Of a stretch of 64,000 nucleotides of DNA, positions 21,701 to 32,501 are shown piece after piece. A model generated the notes under the pieces. That model had not been told where the DNA came from, did not search any database, and saw only the letters and a program-made list of their open reading frames with translations. Both the position numbers and the translations under genes were made by a program. Position 1 is the first letter of the stretch; every line of letters begins with the position of its first letter. This stretch comes from Physcia stellaris (lineage: Eukaryota > Ascomycota > Lecanoromycetes > Caliciales > Physciaceae), in the NCBI GenBank assembly GCA_018902385.1, contig JABSSW010000038.1:186001-250000 (forward strand), in the 5' to 3' direction.

Positions 21701-23344
21701 AAGGAATGACAGATCTTGAATTCATCATCTGTGACCCAATGTCTCATCTCATCATGATTGAAAAATTGTAAGACCTTGCCCGCGGTGTCTTCAACCTTTT
21801 CCTTACCAACGCCTTTGGTGTCATAGATGCGGTACATGCCGTTGCCTACCTTGTCAATGGTCTCTGAGTCGATGAGATCCAGTACTGGCTTGTCACCATC
21901 ATAGTACTGGAACCAAAGGTCGCAGTCTATGTTGGTATGCCAGGGTGAAACAATCTCGCCCAATAAGCTGACCTGGTGTGGGCACAATCAAGGTAGTCCA
22001 GATAGTGACTGAGAATTCCTCATCAGAGCCGGCAACCTTATTAAGAGCATGTTTCAGAGCATGTCTCTTTGTGTTGGGAAGTCTCCTGTCGTGCTTTAGC
22101 CACACATGAGCGTCCGGTACGTGGTCGATTTCGCACTCTCTAGCACGAAATCTGAATGCCATTGCGCCTTTCTGAGCCGCTTCTGACTTGATGGTATTGA
22201 GAACCTCGGGAAGCCAGATACCGTCGATTTTGGGCCCTGTAAGATCGAAGGTCTCATAGTCGTTCATTGTGTAACGGCTGGGGTCAACCTTCGATTGGAC
22301 GCTTGGCCAGAAAAGTAGGCTGATGATCTCGACGTCGGAATCTTTTCCCACTTCTGCATTCACCTCACCATCTTCCTTGTTGGCCTTGAGGGTGAGCGTA
22401 ATGCTGGGGTCTCCATACCGGCCGCCATCTAACCTCATAAAAACTTTCCAGCCCTTCGTGTTTTCGACCGACCCAAGCAAGGGACGATCATTTATCCGGA
22501 AGAAGCATCGCTTGGGACCAACCATCTCAATAGCGCGGAAAGGGAAAGCCTTGAGTATTTTACGAAGTGGAGGATCCACTTCCATCGATTCGCCAACTTG
22601 GCGACTCCTATCCTTGGCAGCTGGAGTATCGTCACCGACGTCGCTGATTGCTCGACCTCGTTTCGCAGCGTTAGCAGTCTCGGCTTCTGCTTGACGAGCA
22701 GCTTCTTTCTCGGCATCGAGCCGTTGCTTGACTTCGGCTAGCCTCTGCTTCATTTCGCCTCTGTTCCGTGGACGAGGACGGCCTGATGATGGAACGGCTT
22801 GAGCTCCAGTCGGAACATCGGCACCGACTGCGGGCAATGCAGAACTCGACTGCGAAAGACCAAGTCCAGTGTTCTCATCGGAGGGAGTCGAAATTTGTCC
22901 TTGTGATGACATGAGGGGATGATCCGCTTGGCTTAACGGCGATGCGGCGCTTGTAGTTGACCGACTGTCAACATTCTGAGCTCCTTGAAGCCCGCCTCTA
23001 CGAGGATTTGTCGGTTGGTCCCCACTGGAGGGAGACGACTTTTGTCCGTTTGAAGACATGAGGGGCGTTCCGCTGGAGCGTACGCTCTGCGGTGCTTGAT
23101 GACCTAAGTCCGAAGACTTCGGTCGAAAATCCGAGCCCGTACTCGACGAGCCCACCTCGGTCAAGAGGATTTCCCACGATCCCACAGGGCCCACTTCCCC
23201 AGGTGCCCACAGAAGAGAAGACAAGAGATTTGAGGTTGTGCAGAGGTTGTTGAGATGTCGTTGCGTATGAGGTTGTGTATGAGGAAGAGAGAGAAGTGAG
23301 GTTTGAAAGTGAAGCTGCGTGATATCGCCAGTGCGCCAAGCCAA
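18799..23344 (-). pseudogene. UPF1-like superfamily 1 helicase with a probable frameshift
   Basis: Domains in order: disordered Ser/Pro N-terminus (a likely start is ATG 23059; the open frame extends to 23344), a charged coiled stretch, about 350 residues of unknown fold, then a complete SF1 helicase. Motif I is GPPGTGKS, motif II region VNEEAG, motif III GDPRQLPPT, motif IV QYRMNPEI, motif V VSTVDAFKGKE and motif VI RLNAAITRGRD. A 46-bp intron near 21990-21940 joins VPTP|DCDLW. At 21560-21568 (minus strand reads CAGTCAGT) the frame changes; one copy of the 4-bp unit would join ...MTVEQ to FAETYF... smoothly, so a tandem duplication has probably broken the gene. Near 19030 it should splice to a last exon (KRKLERTS ... 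DDPGEGKTS) that stops at 18799, but the exact splice is unclear. The family unwinds RNA or DNA. The substrate is unknown. It may be a pseudogene or contain an assembly error. Confidence 0.7.
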
Positions 23345-25170
23345 CCCATCTCGCTTCCGGTTGTTCTACGGCTCAACACTGGTTCGGCATCTTAGCTGAA
23401 CAGTCGCGGTCCTCAGGCAGTTTGTTCTTTACGCAATATTGGAGTTGCCACGGCACTCCACGACTGCCCCATATGCTCCTGTGAACTTTACACTTTTCAT
23501 TCTCTGCGTTACGTCCCTAAGTTGGCTCCAAGTTTCTTTCGAGCCTGATACTCTGTCAGGAACTCCTGAAAGGATCTCTAACCGCTAATTCGAGCAGGTC
23601 TCCTTCCTCTGCATGTCTCTGAGCGTGCCCGCATTGTTTTCGGATCCGCCTCATGAGGTCGTAACTGTAATCGAGTATTAATCTGCACGAAAGCTTGATG
23701 CTCCGCGGCACAGAATGGGCGGTTCAAAATTCCCGGGAAGAGGTTTTGACTCAGGACTATCTTCTCGTGCGATGGTATGCTGCGGTCCGATACGGACTTC
23801 CTCCTCGATCTAGGGATCGTAATAACACCTGTAGAAAATCGATAGTACTAGGCAAGTGCCGGTAGCAAAACCTGTCTGACCCAACTAGCAGCAGGCTCTA
23901 ACTTCCTTTCAGATTCTGTTCAAAGCGACCTCATCGATCCCGGCCTGTCTCGTATGCTTCGCACCACTCAGAATGACCATCGCACCTTGCCTGACGAGCT
24001 TCAAAGCAGCTAGATGAGAGATCCATCAGTCGTAAGGCCATTGCCCAGCCTTCCCCTTTACCACGAATCATTTTGCGCCTTGAGGTGACAGGACATCGAT
24101 GTTGTATCGTTTGCGCGATTCAATCTAATCTCTGGTACGATGAGTATGATAATAGATTCAGAAAAAGGCGCAAAGTATGGTCAGTCCATCAAAGAGATTC
24201 AGTCAATCTTGGCCTGAGAGCCCCTTCCACATGACAATCTCTAATCTCTCTACACTTCAATAAAGGGCCAATCAAAGACCAAGCCAGAGGGCTTCAACAC
24301 AGCATGCGGTACATATCGATTCCCACGCCAGGTCACAATTGAGAATGCATCGCCATACATGGTGACTTCCAGGGATCGATGAATTGGGGTCTTTTCAAAA
24401 CTCTGAGCGCAGCATTCCCTACCGCAACTTTCTGGGGAAAAAAATCGGATTACTCGACTGGAGTGGGCTAGACTGGAGGTTGAAGGTACAGAGGCTGTAA
24501 GGAAAGGCCCAGGTCCAGACAACAGGAAACCTGATGCAGGAGCGACATAGCATTAGAACCAGTCAAGACCTACAAGTCAGAGTTAAGAAGCTGGATGCAG
24601 GAACCCAAGGGTCCTGAGTCGTAGTTTTCAATAAAGGGGACCTCGACATGCAAATCAAGTCAGAAGGGACGCCTCGTGTAGTAAGAAGCCTTGCAGTTCA
24701 AAGAAGTGCGACAAATTCATTGCGTTAATCAATTTGGACATTTTCTCTCTTGCTATCTTCCTTTTTGATAATCTCCGACCCATGGTGAACGACGTCTGAT
24801 GTGTAACTTGACGCTACACCGAATTGCTATGTAGAACCCTTGTTGAGTTGGTGTCTTGAGCCAGGCCGCCCTGTAGACCTCCTACTAAGCTCGTATAACC
24901 TACCTTCGGAGAGCAGTTTTCATAAGCCCACTACTCCCCTATGAAGCAAAGAGCTCATAAGGAGGCGAAAACGCCAAAGAAGACAGAACAGAAACAGGTG
25001 AGCGAGGCAAAGAAGAGACGAAGAAGGATGAATAGAAAAGAGCGGAAAATTTCTAGTCGCTCGAATCCCTTATTCATTCCGTCGACCCTACATAGCACCC
25101 ATGCCTAGCCTGCACAACTTTTGGTGACAAAGTCGCCCTATGCCTAGCCTGAAATAGTTGAGATGCTCTA
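23345..25170. other. Intergenic stretch, no feature recognised
   Basis: 1.8 kb without a supported gene. Just above 23059, C/T- and CA-rich sequence on the minus strand ('cctcatacgcaacgacatc') looks like a fungal 5' leader for the helicase gene. A 91-codon frame at 24250-24522 has no protein-like features. A purine-rich tract lies near 24990-25060. Confidence 0.45.
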
Positions 25171-27110
25171 TTATTGCTGAGCGAAACGCAGATCGGCGGC
25201 CGCCTGAAGCGCCTCATCTACAGCATCCAATTGCTCCATTGTTGCATTGAAAGTATTCATCCTTTCCACCGAGTCTCTTTCTTCCTCACTAACCTTTTCG
25301 AGCAACCCCTCATCCGTAGCTTTCACTAGATACTGCATCCATTTCTGAGCGGGAACCTTGCGAAAACTGCCTCCGTTTGAGTGACCAGCTGCCTAGTGAC
25401 TGAAATCGCCACTTTTTTGAATATACCCCTGACCAAGCTGAGTGATGAAAATCTCACTCAACCAGCATTGTGCTTCCCTTAAACAAATGAATAAGACGTA
25501 CTGCTGCAATCTGAACATTCCTGGATACAGATGCTGGAAAGATGCCTCGGCTAAATTCATCAAGAGGTTAGAATCTTGGTGCTGACGGTGAGCCTTTGAC
25601 CTTCTCTGATGAATAGTGCCAAATCCGTATTGGACGACGGGCGCCGTGAGAGGAAGATAACGGCCGCGATCTTCAATCTCTTGCATCATGCGACCCTTGA
25701 TGTGAAAGACGAGTTCTCTGACTCGTTCTCGGAGGCGCCCACAGAGGCTACTGACATGTCCATTTGTTTACTTTTCCACGCCGTATATCGAAGTAGACTA
25801 CGCCTCGAAAAGTCAGTCCGCCATTCAGTACTGGGAAATTCTTGATCGATTGACTCGGCAAGGTCGTCACTCGCCTCTCCTTGACTGACATAAAGGAGCA
25901 TCAAGTCGCAGACGTTGACCCAATGATAGGGGGTTGGCGAGAGTCCTTGTCGGTCGCAAATGCTGTTCATGTAGGTTCCAGGCTGGGATAGAGTACGTCC
26001 ATTCTGGTGCAGCCTGTTTGAGATGACGTTACAGGGGATTTCGGCCAGGCGAGAGACCTGCCCTTCAACAATCGCTTTGATCATGTCACGACCCATGTGG
26101 ATCAATATGATGAGAAGCTGGTCGTATGTCTGGTTCCAAAGCGTCGAACCGTCCTCCAATCTCCGTAAAGCTGATGGTGGACCGTCGGTAGCGTCCCTAC
26201 CAATCTCCTTCCTCAGAACGTGCATAGTAAAGGAAGATAGACCATCTTCTTCAAGTACACGCAAGTATTCGCTCGCAAGTTCATTACGAACGGGCGTATC
26301 GTCAAGATCGGGATCGGGTATCTGTGCAAGGAGTCGAGACATGCGCCACGTCCTGTCACCGCCCATTTCCTGCAAACGCGCTTCGAAATGCTCTGTCGCT
26401 GCCTTTAGTTGGCCTTGGGTAATCCCATCATTGCCAGCTCTATCCTTGTAGACATAGTAGGCGCTAAGGAACAATGAGGCCGAGTGGCTTGATATTGAGA
26501 TATCTTCATCGTACACATTCCCCGTTTGAACCTTGAAACATATCAGCTGCCATACGTGGATAATAAAAGCATGAGCGAATAGATCCATGATAGAACCACT
26601 GGGCCACAGTTGGTCCAGCTGTAAGCTATCCGCTTTCCGTGCCGCCAGTGGTAGCCTGTCCAGGGTGTACTGTACTTCTACCTCTGTCCGGGTACATTGA
26701 CGCAATCTGTCAAGATATTGGCGGTATCTTGGTGTGATATTCGCATTCCAGGACCGGGTAAGCGACCATTCCTCGAGTATCTGGAGTTCGTCCGGCAGAG
26801 ACAAATGCACACCCATTGACCGGGTTGGTTGCGTGAATTGTATCTGGTCATCGGATTCAACGTCCTCGCCCGAAGCAATGTCCTCGCTGGAAACGCTGTC
26901 GTCTTCAGAGCTATCGTCAACGTCCATGATTTCCATTCTCTGCGTTTCTTCATCGAAATCGGACTGGACATCGTCATCCCAGACGCTTGCATCGAGTATG
27001 GTCTCAACACCAGCCATTTCAGTGACATCTGAACCTAGCCAATCGTGCTCTGGAAGAGCGTCCTCGGCAGAGTTCCGTTCAACAGAAACCTGAACATACG
27101 CTGAAGACAT
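25171..27110 (-). CDS. Hypothetical protein, about 600 aa, acidic N-terminus
   Basis: Starts at ATG 27110 and ends at the stop 25171-25173. The first 130 residues are acidic and disordered (VDDSSEDDSVSSEDIASGED). A mainly helical, globular-looking region follows (LPDELQILEEW, FAHAFIIHVWQL, YLRVLEEDGL). There are two introns. One lies near 25780-25715, where the join is not fully resolved; the frame moves from TAWK.. to ..LVFHIKGRMMQEIED. The second is clean, near 25430-25367 (donor GTATAT, acceptor GGCAG), joining LGQG|FRKVPAQKW. The last exon ends in a helix (EQLDAVDEALQAAADL). I do not recognise the family. It is divergently arranged with the gene at 27510 and may share its promoter region (27111-27509). 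Confidence 0.65.
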
Positions 27111-27509
27111 TGCTGTAGAAGTGGGCGATTCCGCTCGTCCGAAGACAAGTGGTGCTTGTTTGGGAAAGCCCCAGAGGAAACAGAAAGCAAAAAATCAACG
27201 CCGAGCAGGACGGATGACTTACTATGAACACGACGGCGTAGTACACCTGCATTCAAACCAAGATTGTGTGCTCAGCTCGGATTCGATTGTACGGCCTTGA
27301 GGATTGACCAGACCCTACTGGAGAGACAGCTTCTCGACTTTGGCAATCATGCGCGGGATTTGCCGCGGCAGCTAAAAATTACGCGAGAATTAGGTACTAA
27401 GTAGGGTTTTACCATTCACAGCTATTCTCTCTTACCTCAAGTTATCATCCGTTCTCTTCGAAACATTTTACTTTCATCTCCAAACAAATCTTCTACACCT
27501 TAATCACGA

Positions 27510-29038
27510 ATGAGGTGAGTACCCTCTCCCAGACTGTTATTCCTTTGCGTTTTCTTCGTTGGGATCAAGGGCAAGACCCTTGATCTTCTTCGGCAGGTGG
27601 TTTATCCATCTTCAAGCACTGCCTCCCGTACAGGATGGCGGAATTCTCCTCTTCTTCCACAATGTCTGGCTCCTCGATTAGACCAGGACGAGACAGTGAT
27701 GCTCCACTCGGGGGATATCCAGTCAGAAATAGCTCCCACACCCTCGGCTTGTCTGAGGCACCGTCAACGCCAAGGGCGCCCCACGAGCGTGCCCTGCGGG
27801 AAGACACTTCCAGGCCAGTCTGTCCAGACAGCGAGAGTCCACGTCGGGCACAACGTCTCCTTGTAGGCAACCGGGCTGATTCAGCTCTAGATCCGCGGTC
27901 CGAGGAACGGAAGACATATAATGAGGACACCATCATGGACGACTTTCGGCTCAACGGAATCCGAAACAGACACGCTAGGATAACGCAGGATGGACAAGAG
28001 AGCGATGCAGCCTTTCCATTGCGTCAACTGCCTGGACAGATCGACGATGAAGAGTTTTATGAGGCTTACAGGCTACTCCGAGGTGAGTCTTTTCTTGAGG
28101 AGCAACTAATGCCAGTACAGTCTCCGCAAAACGAATGGATCGAGGCCGAGGCCGAGGACGAAGAGCCATTGAACATCAAAGTGGAAAGGCTTGAGCGACA
28201 GAACGCCCATCTAACTTCGAGACTCAAGGACCTGGAAGAGACGACTCAAGAAAGTGTTGCGAAGCTTGAAGCAACTCAAGAAAGTGTTGCAAAGCTTGAA
28301 GCAACTCAAGAAAGTGTTGCGGAGCTTGAAGCACGATGTAACAGCTACCAATCCAGACTTGAAGACATCGAGCGCTTTATGGACAGAGATATCACCGAGC
28401 CACAGGACACCGACCGTGAAGAGGATCGACGAGAAGAGAGGCCCGTCTCACGCCACGCAGGTCGAGGGTTGTCGTTGAATACAGCTGTGCACAGCAGCGA
28501 CCGAGGTCTTTCGCCTGCTGTAGACTCAGCCGATGAATTGGAAACCCTTAGGCCCAGAACAGCAAGATCGAGCAATAGGGGTCGCCGTCGCTTGGTCACG
28601 GAGAGGGAGCAGCTGGGTCAAGACCCTACTCATCAGGACGAGGGTCCACGACCAAAGCGTAGGAAGCCGAATGTCTTGTCCGCACCATGGGGGCCTCTGG
28701 ACGTCGGGCAGGTTCTGGAAGCAAACTATAATCCTGAGCCGATTCCCGCAGCAGTCTGGGATCAACTACGATCACAGATAGCAAGGTGGACTGGCCTAAG
28801 GAAGGACTGGAGTCGAGGTCCCAGAAGGGGCCAAGATGATGCCTATGCGGAGAGATGGGCAAGTCGTGCAAGAATGACCAGACCCAGCAAACGACACGCC
28901 TGTCAGTATTGCGAGCGGCATAGGCTTGTCTGTGTTGTTCTAGGTAGTGGTACTGTGCAATTATGCCCAGTAAGAGCAGAGAACGACGAATTGGGGCCTA
29001 GCGACGTGGGGTACTGGGTAAGAGCCGTTGAAGAATAG
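27510..29038 (+). CDS. Hypothetical protein with 10-residue repeats and a C-terminal Cys-rich motif
   Basis: Likely two exons: a 5-nt first exon (ATGAG, 27510-27514), a 119-bp intron (GTGAGT..TACAG), then 27634-29038, giving MRMAEFSS... and about 468 residues. An ATG at 27635 inside exon 2 is the alternative start. The N-terminus is disordered. Near residue 190 a coiled coil includes three tandem copies of a TQESVAKLEA-type decapeptide, encoded by 30-bp DNA repeats at about 28243-28332. The last 130 residues are folded-looking (PWGPLDVGQVLEANY, WDQLRSQIARWTGL) and end in a Cys motif, HACQYCERHRLVCVVLGSG, followed by another Cys. This resembles a minimal zinc-binding or Zn-cluster-like motif but lacks the six-Cys pattern of Gal4-type factors. 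No function can be assigned. Confidence 0.65.
28243..28332 (+). repeat. Three 30-bp in-frame tandem repeats
   Basis: Three copies of a 30-bp unit beginning 'actcaagaaagtgttgc' and ending 'aagcttgaagca', with few mismatches, encode TQESVAKLEA / TQESVAKLEA / TQESVAELEA inside the coiled coil of the gene at 27510-29038. Copy number could vary between strains. Confidence 0.9.
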
Positions 29039-29631
29039 GACGACAAGGTCGGACGTCAGAGGAGTCTGTGGGATGGATTGGGATTATTTGCTTACCTACT
29101 GTGGTAAGAGGCCCATGGTTTCGAGGGGTACGGGTATCAGCAGCTGGTGGCAGGAATGTTATGATAATGTCCCCATCGATAGCCGTTCAATGCACCAGGT
29201 ATCCGATATTGAAACAATGAGGATTGGATGCGTTCGTATCTGAAGATCGTGAGACCATCATGCAAGGAAGCTTGCTTTTCCCGCTTCAGCCAGTGTTGAT
29301 CATCAATAACTATTTGGACATTGCTCGGGCGAGTGGGTGTCATAGGTTGGGAGGGCTCTCTTGCTACAAAATCAGCGAACGGCACAAAGGGGCAGGGAAC
29401 AGCGAAGCCAGTCAAAACTACAATATTTCTGCAAAGAAACATTTCATGAGAGCTGAACGTCTCGAATAAAGAGTACAAGTGGAGATAGTCAAAGTACCGC
29501 CCTGCTCCCCGCCGAAGCCTTCACCTAGCCTTGCCCATCCGTGACAACAAGGCCTATTTCTTGGGGTACTTGTTCTTGAACAACCATCTGCAGCACGATT
29601 AGAATGCGCCTGTGAGTTTGAATTTGACGAC
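29039..29631. other. Intergenic, boundary between accessory-looking and core genes
   Basis: About 590 bp of convergent 3' regions. I see no gene. The short minus-strand frame at 29137-29478 looks like noise. To the right, every gene except two small hypothetical ones is a recognisable housekeeping gene; to the left, none is. Confidence 0.4.
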
Positions 29632-30556
29632 TTACTGGGTCAAGTAGTAATCTCCAACCGCCAACACGCCCACAGCGCCCGCAGCGAGCCCAACAACACC
29701 CCAATCCAGCTCCCCTTTGACGTGCTTATTGTAGGCTCCAACGCCCAACGCCACGCCTCCAATCGTCCAAGCAATAGCATTGCCAATAACCACCGGGTTG
29801 TCGCGGTTCGCACTTAAATCATCCTTCGCCTCGCGCGCCTTGATATTCAACTCATCCGCCGTCTCGGACGCCAGCTCCTTCCCCTCACGGTATTTCTCGC
29901 TCGCATACTTCTTGCTCTTATCGTAGTCCTCACTGGCGACCTTCTTCGCCTTCTCGTAGTTTTTCGATGCGTCTTTGCTCAGCTCATCCGTCTTCTGTTC
30001 CGCTTCTTCCGAGAACTCGGACGCCTTCTTCTTGCCCTCCTGAGCGGTCTCGGAACCTTTCTGTTCGGCCTGGGCAGCGGTTTGGCGCGCTTGGTCTTCG
30101 GCTTCTTTGGCCATTCTCTCGGCTTGGGTGCCGGTTTGTTGGGCTTGGGATTTGAAGTCTGAGTGCACTTGGGAGATGTGGGGAGAGTCTACGTCGATTA
30201 GGTCGGAGGCGGGGCCTTCTGTGGTTTCAACTTGGGCTGGTTGGGGAGCGCGGCTACGGAAAGTGAGAGGTCAGTCATAGGGTTGCTCAGGCTAAGGGCG
30301 ACCGCAGGAGCTGTCTCAAATCGTCGTTGAGTCTGCGCAGGCTAGACTTTGAGATAATGTGATGCTGCAGTATCAGGTCCGCCTGGCTTGCTTCGATATC
30401 CTGGAGAACAAACGTTGAGGGTGCGCGGGCATGGATACTTGGGACTTACGCCTAGACTCGGTAAGTATGACTGGTGAGACTGAAACCAGATATCAGAACA
30501 CGCACTTCTTCTGGAGATTGCTTTGGCCCTTTTGCAGCTGCTTGAGCGTAGGACAT
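29632..30556 (-). CDS. OM14-like mitochondrial outer membrane protein
   Basis: The N-terminal exon starts at ATG 30556 and reads MSYAQAAAKGPKQSPEE, a start typical of fungal OM14-like proteins. The main exon (about 30254-29632, acceptor TCCGTAG) reads SRAPQPAQVETT... with an LIDVDSPH motif. About 100 residues rich in Ala, Lys, Glu and Ser follow, forming an amphipathic helical repeat (AKEAEDQARQTAAQ, KASEFSEEAEQK, YEKAKKVASEDYDKSK). The protein ends with two hydrophobic segments (VIGNAIAWTIGGVALGVG and WGVVGLAAGAVGVLAVG) and YYLTQ. In yeast, Om14 sits in the mitochondrial outer membrane and takes part in docking of nascent-chain-bound ribosomes. The join between the two exons needs a phase change, so a small middle exon is likely (one candidate lies near 30405-30350). 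Family call good; exon model partial. Confidence 0.7.
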
Positions 30557-31174
30557 TTGGGTTTTCGTTTGTTTCTGGGCTTACCTGGTAATCAGCGATC
30601 GGATCCAGAGGCTTTCTTCTCACAACGAGTGCCTTTTTGCGAGAGCAGCCGAGATTATGATCAGAATAGTACTTACCAGGTAGGCACAGGAGCAATTGAG
30701 GATTGGATGATGGTGTTGAGTGACTTGGTCGTGTGAGGTCGGATCAACAAGCAAGGAAGCTTCAAGCTTGGCAACAAGGGTCCGACGTCACATGCAAATC
30801 GCGGAACTCCCCCAGCGTTCTGCTCTCTCGCGGTTGAATGCTCCTTACAATTCGGTTCTACAAGGATGAGTCCTCCGTTGTCTGTAATGTTTCCCAACGG
30901 TCAAGAAGGATTTAACCACAGTAGAGCATGCACTAAAGCTGATCCGTATTATTCAAGTATCTTTCATCCTCGTTCTAGCAGAGACCTTGTTATATCTGGC
31001 TTAACGCCCAGTACTCCTCGATTTACTTCTTGCTCATCCCATATTCACAAAGAACCTAGCCTCTAATCGGTAGTCTGACCCCTCTTTAATTTCATTCCTT
31101 TCCTCCCCAAGTTGGCAAACTCGAAGGCCAAAATTGAACGCCAAACTCCTTCGCTATGCGCCTTCAGATACCCT

Positions 31175-31651
31175 TCATAGAATAACGTCAGATTCTTCCT
31201 CGGTCAGACAGTCTGGTTCATCATGCTTTCTAAATTTCTTAGCATGGCCATTGGTGAAGCCCACTTTCCGCGCATTAGATGGCTTGCTGTTCCCTTCGTC
31301 CCAGTAAGAGTCCGAATGTTTCGCATCTCCTTTGGTGCCATTCATTTCCTCTTTCCTCCGCTGTCTCTCCTTGCCTGCTTCCCTCACTCTCATGACTCTA
31401 CCATATGCGACCAGTTGCGCCAGTATCATTACCGCAGTGTAACTCCAGCATAAATTCTCGGAATTCTGAATGTCGATGTGTTGGTGCGTGGCGGCAGGGC
31501 CGAGCATGGAATACACTGGCCGTTGTACAGCAGTGGGTATGACGATCGGCGGGAGTAGCCGTGACAAGATTGTATTTACTCCATGGAGAAAGAGGACTGG
31601 ATTTAGGAAGATCGCAGGGAGGATGTAGGAGGTCGCTATGGAAGGATGCAT
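31175..31651 (-). CDS. Small hypothetical membrane protein, about 158 aa
   Basis: From ATG 31651 to the stop at 31175. The N-terminal half has hydrophobic stretches (TSYILPAIFLNPVLFLHGV, SRLLPPIVIPTAV and YTAVMILAQLVAYG) suggesting two or three membrane segments. It carries the motif GPAATHQHIDIQNSENLCW. The C-terminal half is basic and hydrophilic (KERQRRKEEMNG, KKFRKHDEPD) and probably cytosolic. I have a sense of similar small fungal membrane proteins but cannot name the family. The open frame continues upstream without an ATG, so an extra 5' exon is possible. It is divergent from BOS1. Confidence 0.5.
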   Translation of the reverse strand: MHPSIATSYILPAIFLNPVLFLHGVNTILSRLLPPIVIPTAVQRPVYSMLGPAATHQHIDIQNSENLCWSYTAVMILAQLVAYGRVMRVREAGKERQRRKEEMNGTKGDAKHSDSYWDEGNSKPSNARKVGFTNGHAKKFRKHDEPDCLTEEESDVIL

Positions 31652-31699
31652 CCTGGTTACCAAAACTATTTGGGCAGGGTTCGAGCTGCTGGGTACCAA

Positions 31700-32501
31700 G
31701 GGAAGTCTCTAATCTACGGCCTTCTGCTACTGAAGATCGTCAGCTAGGATGATCTGAAGCTGCGGGTAGTTGTATGATGGCCTACGTAGACTTTGCGGCA
31801 AGCTTCTACCCAGATCCTACTCTTCAAATGAAAAGTGAAGGTTTGGCAAGCCTCATGGATGCACAGAGATTGGGTGTATTAATCGGATCAAAATCGGTGA
31901 GATGCTGGATATCGCCAAGCCCACGTGGGTCAGTGACGCGTTTGAGGAAAGCGAGAAGGAATCCAGGTGATTCATGTCACAGCTTGGTGGAGAGTTTCAG
32001 GAGAAATGGTAATTATGGCCTGAAGTCTCATAAAGACAGTGTGGGGACAAAGAAGTGTAGGAGTGAAGGATTCCATATTCGGCGAATGTTGAAGATGCAA
32101 AAGGAAGGCGCAATAAGGTTTCAAACGTCTTAAGACTTCAGCCTCGGAACAAGGTCGGGGATGCTGACATGTGGGGAGGATTTGATCCCGGGAATAGCCA
32201 GTTAGACCGGGTCATGATATGCCTCGATTGTCAAGACAAACCGACGTCAACTATGTGCACTTGGTTCTCCTCCATGTCACCACTCGCTTCCGATCTTCGT
32301 TTTCAGGGACTGCCAAGCAACAAAGAGCTGGAAAGTTGGCAGCCACCGACGCGATTCAATATGCAGGGTCTTCAGGGTCTACGGGTCTTCCCGCTCGGAT
32401 CTAGCCACGTATGGCACTTTCTGCATCTCCATAAATCGTAATTCACAAGCTCAGGCCTCAGCGAGCTCGTAATCCTTTGCTCTGTTTCAACGTTTTCCAC
32501 C
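31700..32501. other. Intergenic region between the small membrane protein and BOS1
   Basis: No gene supported. A plus-strand frame at 31774-32133 has no protein-like features. The divergent promoters of the flanking genes should lie here. Confidence 0.4.

Noticed and set aside
28083-28120. 38-bp intron (GTGAGT...CTAAT...ACAG) within the gene at 27510
   Set aside because: Removing it shifts the frame to an early stop, while the unspliced frame continues for 300 codons with sensible sequence.
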